This document shows positions 26,916-35,207 of a DNA stretch of 64,000 nucleotides, piece by piece. The stretch is from contig NBOG01000015.1 of the NCBI GenBank assembly GCA_002104535.1, forward strand, positions 1,747 through 65,746, written 5' to 3'. The notes under the pieces were generated by a model. That model was not told the DNA's origin. It made no database searches and worked only from the letters and a program-made list of their open reading frames with translations. This DNA comes from Cognaticolwellia sediminilitoris (GTDB taxonomy: Bacteria; Pseudomonadota; Gammaproteobacteria; Enterobacterales; Alteromonadaceae). Position 1 is the first letter of the stretch; each line of letters starts with the position of its first letter. The position numbers were made by a program, and so were the translations under genes.

Positions 26916-28916
26916 ATGGCTGAACGGGCATTAACCCTTAGCTTAATTTATTCTACAGAAACTCTTATCTTCAGCATGCTTGCATTGCTTCTTTTTGCTT
27001 ATCATCGCGGTCTTGGCCATGCCTACATCAAATTTTGGATGTTTAGTTTTGCAGCATTGGCTTTTAGTCAGTTTAGTTATTTTTTACAAAATGTTCTAAA
27101 TCAGTTAGAAATCGGTAGTTTTCTGGATATAACCATTACCTTAGTAAGGCAAATAGGGCATTACCTATTTTTCTTTTTTCTGATGTTGGGCGTTTATAGC
27201 GCAACTACACAGGATAAAAAATTAGCAAAAGTTGTTTTCTTGGGGATAGCTACTTCAGTAATAGTCGGTGCAAGCGCATCACTTTTTTATGCTTTTGATG
27301 CGAGTTATGTATTTAATCGCTTTTATTTAAGAGAAAGCTTAGCTGCTTTCATTTTCGGATGTGGATTCATTGCAGCAGTCAGTTATCTTTTGTCTTCTCA
27401 TATATCGCACTTCGCCGGAAAAATTCTATTAGTGTTCTGCGCTATCGCAGGTGTTCGCTATATAACTTATTCGTTTGCCTCTATTGTGTCACTCACTGAT
27501 GATTGGTTTCGCCATCTAACACAGTGGTTGGTTTTTGTTGATATGGGTGGATATATCGTCTTAGGTTTTATCTTAATGGTATGGATCCAAGGGCGAGAAA
27601 GAGACATAGCATCATCGGCAATCAATCGGGCAAAATATCTCGGCATGCATGACTCTTTAACCGGCGTGCTAAATCGCGAGCAAGTTATTGAAAAACTCAC
27701 AGGCGAAATGAAAATTGCTGACGATAAAGCGAAAAAATTGTGTGTTTATTTACTCGATATTAAACGTTTTAAATTTGTTAATGACACCTATGGTTTAAAA
27801 GTTGGTGATTTGATCCTCGGCGAAATTGCCCGTCGACTTAACCACAGTATTTTAAAACCCAAAGTAGTAGGTCGCCTCAGTGGTGACTCATTTATGTATG
27901 TAGTTGATTATACTAATGAGCAACAACAACAGGCCGCGCTTGAACACATTCACGCACTTATTGCTCGTCCATATCAAGTAGCTCAACAAGAAGTACATTT
28001 ACAATGTAGTGTTGGCTATTGTGATTTTCCAGCCGACGCAGATAATGCGGATGACTTATTGCAGAAATCTAATTTGGCACTTTTTCAAGCTGAAACTAAT
28101 AATATTCACAGTGTTAAATATGAGCCGGGTATGCAGTCACAAGGTCGGCATTTATTGGCAATGGAGAAAGAGATTCGCCAAGCTTTTAATAGCGAAGCGT
28201 TTATTTTGCATTTTCAGCCGCAATTAAACCTGAAAAACAATCGGTTGGAAGGGGCTGAAGTATTAGTGCGTTGGCAACATCCTGATAAAGGATTATTGGC
28301 ACCCGGTCAATTTTTTCATGATATTGAGGCGCTTAATTTATTTAGTGAATTAGATAGCTACGTATTGGAAAAAACCTGCCAAACGATTGCTAGATGGTAT
28401 AAAACTTATAAGCGTCGTGTGCCATTGGCCATTAACATTACCGCGGTTGAATTTCAGGCACCGAACTTTATCAAGAATATTCAGCGTTTGTTGAAAAAGT
28501 ATGAAATTCCACCTATTTATCTTGAGCTAGAAGTGACAGAAAATGTCGTTATAACTGATATTGATCTAGTGATGAATACGATTACCGTATTGCAAAATAT
28601 GGGCATAAAAGTATCCATTGATGATTTTGGTACGGGCTATTCATCATTAGCTTATTTACGAAAACTACCGATTGATAAAATAAAGATTGATCGCAGCTTT
28701 ATCCAGGAGGTTGCTTCTAACGACTCTGATTTAACTATCGTTAAAACTATGGTCGAGTTATCGCATGGCTTAGGTAAACGTGTGTTGGCAGAAGGTGTAG
28801 AGACCAAAGAACAACTACAATTACTGCGTAATATTGGCTGTGACGCGGTTCAAGGCTACTTTATTAGCAAGCCAATCAGCGAAGAAGAATTCACTAAATA
28901 TTTAAAACGAAAATAG
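26916..28916 (+). CDS. membrane-bound c-di-GMP phosphodiesterase with degenerate GGDEF
   Basis: A 666-residue protein with about seven membrane helices in residues 10-225, then a GGDEF domain (HDSLTGVLNRE) and an EAL domain. The GGDEF signature reads SGDSF, so cyclase activity is doubtful. The EAL domain is intact: AEVLVRWQHP, EVTENVV, IDDFGTGYSSLAYLRKLPIDKIKIDRSF, AEGVET and VQGYFISKP. Its likely role is hydrolysis of c-di-GMP, with the GGDEF part perhaps sensing GTP. It pairs in position with the degenerate GGDEF/EAL gene on the other side of rraA. Confidence 0.9.
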   Translation: MAERALTLSLIYSTETLIFSMLALLLFAYHRGLGHAYIKFWMFSFAALAFSQFSYFLQNVLNQLEIGSFLDITITLVRQIGHYLFFFFLMLGVYSATTQDKKLAKVVFLGIATSVIVGASASLFYAFDASYVFNRFYLRESLAAFIFGCGFIAAVSYLLSSHISHFAGKILLVFCAIAGVRYITYSFASIVSLTDDWFRHLTQWLVFVDMGGYIVLGFILMVWIQGRERDIASSAINRAKYLGMHDSLTGVLNREQVIEKLTGEMKIADDKAKKLCVYLLDIKRFKFVNDTYGLKVGDLILGEIARRLNHSILKPKVVGRLSGDSFMYVVDYTNEQQQQAALEHIHALIARPYQVAQQEVHLQCSVGYCDFPADADNADDLLQKSNLALFQAETNNIHSVKYEPGMQSQGRHLLAMEKEIRQAFNSEAFILHFQPQLNLKNNRLEGAEVLVRWQHPDKGLLAPGQFFHDIEALNLFSELDSYVLEKTCQTIARWYKTYKRRVPLAINITAVEFQAPNFIKNIQRLLKKYEIPPIYLELEVTENVVITDIDLVMNTITVLQNMGIKVSIDDFGTGYSSLAYLRKLPIDKIKIDRSFIQEVASNDSDLTIVKTMVELSHGLGKRVLAEGVETKEQLQLLRNIGCDAVQGYFISKPISEEEFTKYLKRK

Positions 28917-28977
28917 TTTGTTGATAATAAGTAATAGGTCGGCGTCAGCTTAAAATAAACACTGACCTTGCGCGCTG

Positions 28978-29361
28978 TTATTTCACTTCTTTAATTTCTA
29001 TTGTTGCTTCGCGACTATTTATTACATTGGCGGTACTGTGTAAGTAGTACTGCCAACGTTGTTCGTATTCGCTAACTAAAGTAATTAAGTAATCAAAACT
29101 GTAAGTGCCGCTGTAACCATCATCAAAAATGAATCGGTAGCCGTGTTTGCCAACCGATTCAATTTTCAAAAGCTGCACTTGTTTCTTGTGATAAATCGCA
29201 GGCGTTGAGCCTGTGGGTTTACCTTTATCATCAGTAGGAGCAAACACACGTAAATATTCAAAACCTAAAGCAACTTCTGCATTCTGGTTTTGTGCAATAT
29301 CGTCAAATATCACCGTCAAACTCGCGTTTGAGCTATTGATAATAAAACGTTTAATACTCAT
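28978..29361 (-). CDS. DUF971 (gamma-butyrobetaine hydroxylase N-terminal-like) protein
   Basis: A 127-residue protein of the DUF971 family. The fold markers are LTVIFDD near residue 20, LGFEYLRVFAPTDD, and FDDGYSGTYSFDYLITL (near 80-96). The same domain is found at the N-terminus of gamma-butyrobetaine hydroxylases, where it binds zinc. Here it stands alone and its cysteine zinc ligands are not visible. It lies 28 bases after hslU and is probably in the hslVU operon, as in many related bacteria. Confidence 0.82.
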   Translation of the reverse strand: MSIKRFIINSSNASLTVIFDDIAQNQNAEVALGFEYLRVFAPTDDKGKPTGSTPAIYHKKQVQLLKIESVGKHGYRFIFDDGYSGTYSFDYLITLVSEYEQRWQYYLHSTANVINSREATIEIKEVK

Positions 29362-29389
29362 GCTTACTCCAAGATCTTAATATAATTTA

Positions 29390-30718
29390 TTATAAAATAA
29401 AGCGACTAAGATCTTCATCTTTAACCAATTCAGATAAAATACTAGCAACAAACTCAGCATCAATAATAATGCTTTCACCTGATCTGTCATTTGCAGTATA
29501 TGACAACTCTTCGATAAGACGTTCCATCATAGTATGTAAACGTCTAGCACCAATGTTTTCAGTGCTTTCGTTGACTTGCCATGCTGCATTGGCGATAGCT
29601 TGAATACCGTCTTCACTAAATGAAACCGTCACACCTTCAGTGCCTAACAAGGCAATGTACTGCTCAGTTAACGAGGCATTAGGCTCCGTTAATATACGGA
29701 CAAAGTCTTCAGTTGTTAAGGCTTTTAGTTCAACACGAATAGGTAATCGGCCTTGTAATTCAGGAATTAAATCAGACGGTTTCGACATTTGGAAAGCACC
29801 CGAAGCAATAAACAAAATATGGTCTGTTTTAATCATGCCGTGTTTAGTGCTAACGGTAGAGCCTTCAATTAAAGGTAATAAATCGCGCTGTACACCTTCG
29901 CGTGAAACGTCAGGACCTGAGCTGTCACCGCGTTTACAAATTTTATCTATTTCATCAATAAATACGATACCGTTTTGCTCAACGGCATAAATCGCTTTTT
30001 CTTTGATGTCATCTTGATTAACAATTTTCGCAGCTTCTTCTTCTTGCAAAGCCTTAAAAGCGTCTTTGATTTTTAACTTACGCTTCTTAGTTTTTTCACT
30101 CGACATATTTTGGAACATGCTTTGTAATTGCGAAGTCATGTCTTCCATACCCGGAGGAGCCATGATTTCAACACCAACTTGTGGAGCGGCTAAATCAAGT
30201 TCAATTTCTTTATCGTCGAGTTGACCTTCGCGTAATTTTTTACGAAAAACTTGTCGAGTACTGCTGTTTTCTGGTTTTTCGTCATTACCAAACCCATCAC
30301 GAGCAGGTGGTAGTAATACATCTAAAATTCGCTCTTCAGCAGCTTCTTCGGCTAAGTGCTTAACACGTGCCATTTCTTGCTCTTTGGTCATTTTAATCGC
30401 CATATCAGCAAGATCGCGAATAATAGTTTCGACTTCCTTACCAACATAACCAACTTCAGTGAACTTAGTCGCTTCAACTTTAATGAATGGCGCATTAGCT
30501 AGCTTCGCTAATCGACGAGCAATTTCTGTTTTACCAACACCTGTTGGTCCAATCATTAAAATATTTTTAGGGGTTACTTCAGCACGCAACTCTTCATTAA
30601 GTTGCATTCTGCGCCAGCGGTTTCTTAAAGCGATGGCGACAGCACGTTTGGCATCACTTTGGCCAACAATGTGGCTATCGAGTTCGTGAACTATTTCACG
30701 AGGGGTCATATTCGACAT
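29390..30718 (-). CDS. hslU: ATP-dependent protease ATPase subunit HslU
   Basis: The AAA+ unfoldase of the HslVU (ClpYQ) protease, which feeds misfolded and regulatory proteins to the HslV peptidase. The 442 residues hold Walker [10 protein letters not shown] (57-65), Walker [10 protein letters not shown] (near 252), an inserted I domain, and the sensor and C-terminal helix ending DLSRFIL, which docks into HslV. It starts 22 bases after the hslV stop with AAGGAAT before the ATG. Confidence 0.97.
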   Translation of the reverse strand: MSNMTPREIVHELDSHIVGQSDAKRAVAIALRNRWRRMQLNEELRAEVTPKNILMIGPTGVGKTEIARRLAKLANAPFIKVEATKFTEVGYVGKEVETIIRDLADMAIKMTKEQEMARVKHLAEEAAEERILDVLLPPARDGFGNDEKPENSSTRQVFRKKLREGQLDDKEIELDLAAPQVGVEIMAPPGMEDMTSQLQSMFQNMSSEKTKKRKLKIKDAFKALQEEEAAKIVNQDDIKEKAIYAVEQNGIVFIDEIDKICKRGDSSGPDVSREGVQRDLLPLIEGSTVSTKHGMIKTDHILFIASGAFQMSKPSDLIPELQGRLPIRVELKALTTEDFVRILTEPNASLTEQYIALLGTEGVTVSFSEDGIQAIANAAWQVNESTENIGARRLHTMMERLIEELSYTANDRSGESIIIDAEFVASILSELVKDEDLSRFIL

Positions 30719-30740
30719 ATTAATTCCTTACAAATGGCGG

Positions 30741-31259
30741 TTAAAGTTCATCAATCACGTGTTGCTGATTGGTGAAAACACAAATGTCACCGGCAATTTT
30801 TAATGATTTTTCAACAATTTCTTTAGCGGAAAGTTCGGTATTTTCAAGTAAAGCCGTGGCAGCAGATTGAGCAAAATTACCACCACTACCGATAGCGATT
30901 AAGTCATGCTCTGGCTGAACAACATCACCGTTACCGGTAATAATTAACGAGGCGGTTTCATCGGCAACGGCCAATAACGCTTCTAGTTTGCGTAGGGCGC
31001 GATCACTACGCCAATCTTTTGCAAGCTCAACGGCTGCTTTAGTCAAATGGCCTTGATGCATTTCTAACTTGCTTTCAAAACGTTCAAATAGGGTAAATGC
31101 ATCAGCTGTACCGCCAGCAAAACCTGCAAGTACTTTACCATTATATAAACGGCGCACTTTACGTGCATTACCTTTCATTACAGTGTTGCCAAGGGAAACT
31201 TGACCATCACCACCAATGGCAACTTTGCCATTACGTCTGACAGAAACAATAGTAGTCAC
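30741..31259 (-). CDS. hslV: ATP-dependent protease peptidase subunit HslV
   Basis: The proteolytic core of HslVU, a threonine peptidase that forms a double hexamer. The mature protein must begin with Thr. Starting at the GTG that ends at 31259 gives (M)[19 protein letters not shown], which exposes the catalytic Thr after methionine removal. AGAGG lies 6 bases before it. The open frame extends eight codons further (to 31283), but that start would bury the active-site Thr. This gives 172 residues. hslU follows. Confidence 0.96.
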   Translation of the reverse strand: MTTIVSVRRNGKVAIGGDGQVSLGNTVMKGNARKVRRLYNGKVLAGFAGGTADAFTLFERFESKLEMHQGHLTKAAVELAKDWRSDRALRKLEALLAVADETASLIITGNGDVVQPEHDLIAIGSGGNFAQSAATALLENTELSAKEIVEKSLKIAGDICVFTNQQHVIDEL

Positions 31260-31313
31260 AATTAACCTCTTACATATTACCAACTGATATAGTCGGCTTG
31301 TCTAATGTAGATT

Positions 31314-31342
31314 AGATAAGGGGCAGCTCGTGCTTTTTCAAG
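31314..31342 (-). promoter_or_regulatory. heat-shock (sigma-32) promoter of hslVU
   Basis: On the minus strand CTTGAAA (31342-31336), 12 bases, then CCCCTTATCT closely matches the sigma-32 consensus CTTGAAA-N11-15-CCCCATNT. It lies about 60 bases before the hslV GTG. HslVU is a heat-shock operon in E. coli, so control by RpoH is well supported. Confidence 0.8.
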
Positions 31343-31426
31343 GGAGTAACGAGAATTATAACCAGCGCAGTCTATAGAAAGTAGTATGTTTTAAGTTTAA
31401 AGCGGTTAATAAAAGGCCTATAAAAG

Positions 31427-31627
31427 CTATATGTTAGCAATATTAGTTAAATAAAAGTGATGAGGTTCAGCTTCGATATATATGCCTAAGTCAAAAATTG
31501 ATTCAAGTATGATTTTTTTTGAGCCGACGGGGCATGTAGTTTTTAAATCATGAAAAGGGCAGTTGCTCCGACATTGCAGACATTTCAAAGAATCTGACTT
31601 TGCAGTTTCAGCCATTTTTTTGTGCAC
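31427..31627 (-). CDS. doubtful small Cys-rich ORF in a repeat
   Basis: An open frame of 66 codons with the segment SLKCLQCRSNCPFHDLKTTCP. It has no ribosome site before the ATG. Part of it lies in the ~47-bp sequence found inverted at 35061-35107, where it is not in a comparable gene. It is most likely a remnant or chance frame at the edge of the accessory block; a small zinc-binding protein cannot be excluded. Confidence 0.25.
   Translation of the reverse strand: MHKKMAETAKSDSLKCLQCRSNCPFHDLKTTCPVGSKKIILESIFDLGIYIEAEPHHFYLTNIANI
31559..31606 (-). repeat. left copy of a ~47-bp inverted repeat
   Basis: 26 bases (31567-31592) are the exact reverse complement of 35074-35099, and the similarity extends with a few changes to ~47 bases (for example ACTGC and GTCAG upstream). 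The two copies lie between hslV and the accessory genes, and between those genes and ftsN. They bracket the whole accessory block. Confidence 0.8.
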
Positions 31628-31640
31628 GCTTAAGCAATTT

Positions 31641-32069
31641 TTAGCTGCAAATATCCGTTATTGAAAAATGATGGCTAGCAATATTAAACCTATTATTAAG
31701 ATAAAACCTATGAGCAGGGAATTTTTGTATGCCTGAATCTAGGTGTAACTGGTTGCAACCAAGTTCTTCGCAGTATGACTTAAACCAACTAATGATAAAT
31801 GCCCCTACACCTGTAGAGCGAAATTTTTCGTTTGTTACAAGATCGTCTATATAAATATGCTTGCCCCAAGCAATCTTTTCTCCGACAACAAAGCCAGCAA
31901 CACATAAAACATTATTGTCAGATTTTACATAAGCTATTTGGTATCCGCTCTTTTGCTGTTTTTTAATTTGATGAATAAGTGAATCTAAAGTGTACTGCGG
32001 TCTAAGCTGAAGCAAAACTTCTGCAATAGCAGGTAATTCCATTTCTGATTTTAATAGACAAGCTTCCAT
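31641..32069 (-). CDS. GNAT-family N-acetyltransferase
   Basis: A 142-residue GNAT acetyltransferase: conserved region IYIDDLVTNEKFRSTGVGAFII (acetyl-CoA loop around the RSTGVGA residues), LGCNQLHLDSGIQKFPAHRFYLNNRF at the end. The substrate is unknown. The start is at the ATG ending at 32069, after an ideal AAGGAG 6 bases upstream; five further codons upstream lack one. It is the last gene of the minus-strand cassette-like run. The attC-like element A ends about 18 bases before its start. GNAT genes are among the most common integron cassettes. Confidence 0.82.
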   Translation of the reverse strand: MEACLLKSEMELPAIAEVLLQLRPQYTLDSLIHQIKKQQKSGYQIAYVKSDNNVLCVAGFVVGEKIAWGKHIYIDDLVTNEKFRSTGVGAFIISWFKSYCEELGCNQLHLDSGIQKFPAHRFYLNNRFNIASHHFSITDICS

Positions 32070-32086
32070 TTTATCTCCTTGCAACT

Positions 32087-32190
32087 AAAACGCTCCGCTC
32101 AGGAGCAATGTTTGGTTAGTGTTAAACTTGGAGCTTACGACAATAACACGAACCATAAGTTAATTGTCTGCATTAAAGCGGCTTGTTAGT
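32087..32190 (-). repeat. attC-like element A
   Basis: About 104 bases. In minus orientation it starts TAACAAGCCGCT, ends AGCGGAGCGTTTTAG, and has a central inverted repeat (GGTTCGTGTTA / TAACACTAACC). It is ~80% identical to element B. The ends pair as attC arms do. The stop codon (TAA) of the 78-residue gene lies in the start of the element, as for cassettes. No integrase gene accompanies it. Confidence 0.6.
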
Positions 32191-32422
32191 TGTGGTTGAC
32201 TGCGAAACGAATTTTGGCTTCTTTCCAAGTATAATAAAGGACATTTAAAGCACAGATTGCACCAGCTATAGGAGCCAAATGCGTACTATCTATAGTTGGC
32301 AAGCCAGATTGAGAAGCCATCGAATACCCCACCAACTTTCCGACGATGTATACTCCGTAAAGTATCAAAATAGGGCAAATTACCAACCTGAACCAAAACC
32401 AAAACTCTTTAACCCTTTTCAT
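32186..32422 (-). CDS. small two-helix membrane protein
   Basis: A 78-residue protein with two membrane helices (about residues 12-33 and 48-66), a basic N-terminus (MKRVKEFWFWF) and a short charged tail. There is no family I recognise. AGGA lies 8 bases before the ATG. Its stop is embedded in attC-like element A. The hairpin at 32465-32512 lies upstream. Confidence 0.6.
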   Translation of the reverse strand: MKRVKEFWFWFRLVICPILILYGVYIVGKLVGYSMASQSGLPTIDSTHLAPIAGAICALNVLYYTWKEAKIRFAVNHN

Positions 32423-32463
32423 AACGACTTCCTGTGAAATTAATTAGTACAACTCACGCTTAC

Positions 32464-32512
32464 CATGTGGGGATTTTAGTAGCGCTTTACCATCGAGTAA
32501 AATTCCCACCAT
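32464..32512 (-). repeat. inverted repeat between two cassette-like genes
   Basis: ATGTGGGGATTTTA (32465-32478) is complementary, with one bulge and one mismatch, to TAAAATTCCCACCAT (32498-32512), around a 19-base loop. It lies in the gap between the methyltransferase and the 78-residue gene. It may be an attC-like site of another type or a folded RNA element. Confidence 0.5.
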
Positions 32513-32539
32513 AATGTTTTTGTTAAGTGCATTTTAGAA

Positions 32540-33283
32540 TTACAGTTTGCCCTTTTTAAATCTATAAGCAAATCGATCTTGCAAACCTTCAAAATCACCC
32601 CATGGTTTAGTGTGATCATCTTGCTTGTTTCTTAATGCACTGGTTTCGCTATCAAATACAAAACCCGCTTTCTCCATTTCTGATTTAACGAAATTCTCTC
32701 CAATCCGGTGAAGATTACCTATATTGGTTAAACCTGAATCAGGCTTAGCTGCATTGTCTAGTAGAATCAAGCTGCCACCTGGCTTTAAAGCGTCCTTCAA
32801 ACTGGACAATAACTCACCACTCATTTCATTATTTAGATAGATATCATGCAGAACAAAAAATATGACGATTGCATCCAATTTATTGGATTGAATTTCGTTT
32901 TCAGCAAGCACTTGTGCATGTTCATTTAAAGAGTGCTCTCTAAGTGAAATAACATTTGAAAGTCTATTGTTTTCAAGGCGCTCTTTTTTATAAAGGAAGT
33001 GCGCGTACACTTTGCCTGATTTACCAACTAACCATGATAATAATTCCGTTGTGTACCCACCACCTGCTCCAAGCTCAAGAACTTTGTCGCCTTCTTTAAT
33101 TTGAGTAAAAGGAAGAATATCTAATGGTTTCCGCTTTTCGTCGTAATCGAAGTCAGTTTTTAGTCTTTCTGGTTTATTCACCGCGGCATCATATATATCA
33201 TTGGCATTACCTTCGGACGGTAATGAAATGCTCAATATCAAAAGTGATACAAAATGAAAACGCTTAACCTGTCTAAACTCCAT
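32540..33283 (-). CDS. exported class I SAM-dependent methyltransferase-like protein
   Basis: A 247-residue protein with a hydrophobic leader (residues 10-28) that looks like a signal peptide (LSISLPSEGNAND). A Rossmann methyltransferase core follows, with VLELGAGGGYTTELLSWLVG (about 69-88), IVIFFVLHDIY and LKPGGSLILLDNAAK. Predicted exported methyltransferases of this kind exist as a family with unknown substrate. The presence of a signal peptide with an S-adenosylmethionine site is unusual, because that cofactor is cytoplasmic. It lies between element B and the hairpin at 32464. Confidence 0.75.
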   Translation of the reverse strand: MEFRQVKRFHFVSLLILSISLPSEGNANDIYDAAVNKPERLKTDFDYDEKRKPLDILPFTQIKEGDKVLELGAGGGYTTELLSWLVGKSGKVYAHFLYKKERLENNRLSNVISLREHSLNEHAQVLAENEIQSNKLDAIVIFFVLHDIYLNNEMSGELLSSLKDALKPGGSLILLDNAAKPDSGLTNIGNLHRIGENFVKSEMEKAGFVFDSETSALRNKQDDHTKPWGDFEGLQDRFAYRFKKGKL

Positions 33284-33317
33284 ATATTACTCCATATTTG
33301 ATTTGGTACGTAAAACA

Positions 33318-33422
33318 CATAACGCTCCGCTTAGTAGCCATGCTTGGTTGGTGTCAAAATTGGAGCTTGCGACAATAACACCAACCAGTAGTTAATTGTC
33401 ACTCCTGCAACGGCTTGTAATA
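33318..33422 (-). repeat. attC-like element B
   Basis: About 105 bases, ~80% identical to element A. In minus orientation it starts TTACAAGCCGTT, ends AGCGGAGCGTTATGTG, and has a strong central palindrome GGTTGGTGT / ACACCAACC. It begins directly after the stop of the Gly-rich gene and ends about 35 bases before the methyltransferase start. These proportions are typical of attC recombination sites. Confidence 0.62.
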
Positions 33423-33425
33423 TGG

Positions 33426-33809
33426 CTATTCACCACCACCTCCGCCGCATCCACCATCACCGAAACCGCCGTCACCTCCTAAAACCCCACTGCCACCCAT
33501 TGTCGCACTTCGGGAATAATCTAAAAGAGTGTCGAAATTAAACCGTGGCCAGTTGCCAAAGCACCTTTTAGATACTTCATTACGTAGATCACTATATGTA
33601 GATGTTAAATTCAAGTCTTCGAAGTCTTGCGGTGAGCAAAACATAGCAAAAGCAAACTCGATATTGTGCTCAGTTCTAAGTTCATTATCGAACACACTCT
33701 TTATTTCTTGAGTAGAGTAAAAGTTTTTCTTTTCGAAAGCATCCACTAATGCTGGAGGCAATTTTCTAGCTATCTTAGTAATTGAGTTCTTATTAAACGT
33801 GTCGAGCAT
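33426..33809 (-). CDS. uncharacterised protein with Gly-rich C-terminus
   Basis: A 127-residue protein. The first ~100 residues look like a globular alpha-helical domain (KIARKLPPALVDAFEKKNFYSTQEIKSVFDNEL; FAFAMFCSPQDFEDL). The last 25 residues are nearly all Gly with one Cys and a few Asp (GGDGGFGDGGCGGGGGE). Small proteins with such a tail occur in mobile regions of marine bacteria, but I know no function. A GGAG site lies 9 bases before the ATG. attC-like element B follows. Confidence 0.6.
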   Translation of the reverse strand: MLDTFNKNSITKIARKLPPALVDAFEKKNFYSTQEIKSVFDNELRTEHNIEFAFAMFCSPQDFEDLNLTSTYSDLRNEVSKRCFGNWPRFNFDTLLDYSRSATMGGSGVLGGDGGFGDGGCGGGGGE

Positions 33810-33834
33810 TTAGCTAAACTCCATTTTTTGCCAT

Positions 33835-33984
33835 ATAACAGCTTATTACGTATAGGGCTCAGTAATATCCGTTTCATAATTTTTTATTGAATTCACATTA
33901 ATATCCCATAACTTCAAAGTATTAGAAACTATTGTAATCAACTTTTTTATCAAAAATAGTATGTTACTAAGCCCGTGCAGTAAT
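33835..33984 (-). repeat. 150-bp direct repeat, copy 1
   Basis: 150 bases, roughly 85% identical to 34908-35057 in the same orientation. The ends carry an inverted pair: GGGCTTAGTAA and TTACTGAGCCC read from the minus strand. It lies between the Gly-rich gene and the membrane protein gene. Confidence 0.85.
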
Positions 33985-34105
33985 ATCCCCCATAGAAAAC
34001 GGAATTAATTTCAATAAGATCAACATACCTGACCACGCAGTTCTGCAATAAATAGCTAAATTTTACTAGTTGTCCACCTCAGGGCGTGTTGTTATGCGCC
34101 AACTT

Positions 34106-34864
34106 CTATATGGTATTGATAATTTTTACTGCCCAATCTCCCCAGACCTGTGTTCGAAAGACGGTATTCATCGCTATGGCTAGGACACAAAATAAGCCAA
34201 ACGATAATAATGTACTCATGTAAATGCGACCTCTAGCTTTCCAGTCAAACATCATGAGTACAGCATAAATTAAAAAAATAAACACAAACATGGAATAACC
34301 CGGTATCGCAAGTAAATGGATAATACGATTGAGACCTTCAGGCATCATTTGGATAGCCGCAGCAATCATGAATCGTTTATGGTGTGCAGGACTTTTTATA
34401 TTTAGAATACCGAGAATATAAAGTACTAAGAAAATTAACCATTGAAGGAAAGTCCCACCTAAGAAGCCACCTGCTCGAATTCTAGCTTGGGCGTCTTCAG
34501 GGGCGAACACACCAAAACCAGCTAGGCGATGATAGAATTCAAACGCCATAATCGAACCTGAGACCAAGATCCCGATCACTAGCAAAACACTCAGTTTCCC
34601 TAAATTTTTGTGAGCAGCATAATTGCCCACAGCAGATAATCTGATCTGATTTAGAAGCAATAAATACCATGCCGCACTGAAAGCACCGTGTAACCCAGTC
34701 CACAAAGTGATTCTGCCCAGACTGTCAGGGGGGGCAATGAAATTTAACGAAAAGCCAGCGAAGACCACAAAAGTAATAAATAGTGAGAACCCCCCAAAAA
34801 ATAGGGTTTCACCACGATAAGAGTTTAATGCATTGATTCTGCCTACGGTTAATTCCATGTCCAT
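34106..34864 (-). CDS. multi-pass membrane protein, uncharacterised
   Basis: About 252 residues with about seven predicted membrane helices. The motif WTGLHGAFSAAWYLLLLNQIRL with AHKNLGKLSV resembles membrane proteins with conserved histidines that might bind haem or metal. AHHKRFMIAAAIQMMPEGLNRI is another His-containing segment. No family is assigned with certainty. The start is at the ATG ending at 34864, with GGAG 5 bases upstream; 15 more codons are open. It is flanked on both sides by the 150-bp repeat. Confidence 0.65.
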   Translation of the reverse strand: MDMELTVGRINALNSYRGETLFFGGFSLFITFVVFAGFSLNFIAPPDSLGRITLWTGLHGAFSAAWYLLLLNQIRLSAVGNYAAHKNLGKLSVLLVIGILVSGSIMAFEFYHRLAGFGVFAPEDAQARIRAGGFLGGTFLQWLIFLVLYILGILNIKSPAHHKRFMIAAAIQMMPEGLNRIIHLLAIPGYSMFVFIFLIYAVLMMFDWKARGRIYMSTLLSFGLFCVLAIAMNTVFRTQVWGDWAVKIINTI

Positions 34865-34907
34865 AAATACTCCAAGGGTACGAATTTTAAAAATGTTCAA
34901 TAAGCGC

Positions 34908-35057
34908 ATAACAGCTTACTATGCATACGGCTAAGTAATGTCCGTTTCATAGTTTTTTATATAATTCACATTAATATCCCACAACTTCAAAGCATTAGAA
35001 ACCATTGTAATCAACTTTTTTATCAAAAATGGTGTATTACTATGCCCGCGCAGTAAT
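34908..35057 (-). repeat. 150-bp direct repeat, copy 2
   Basis: Second copy of the element at 33835, the same length of 150 bases. The terminal inverted pair is less exact (GGGCATAGTAAT / ATTACTTAGCCG). The pair encloses exactly one gene, so gene plus one repeat makes a 1.07-kb unit. Confidence 0.85.
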
Positions 35058-35060
35058 GAA

Positions 35061-35107
35061 CTGCGGGGTCAGGTTCTTTGAAATGTCTGCAATGTCGGAT
35101 CACTTGT
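35061..35107 (+). repeat. right copy of the ~47-bp inverted repeat
   Basis: The exact 26-base core is 35074-35099, the reverse complement of 31567-31592. It starts four bases after the 150-bp repeat and marks the ftsN-proximal edge of the accessory block. The GGGGTCAG here also occurs in the 19-base repeat family at 41348 and 61382 (minus strand). Confidence 0.8.
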
Positions 35108-35207
35108 CTAAAGTTAAGCCAAGGCTAACGTCAGCAATCGTATCCTAGCCGACATAAATTGAGGTGAATATTAGCCACCATTTTTGACTGCTATAGGCTT
35201 TTTTTAA

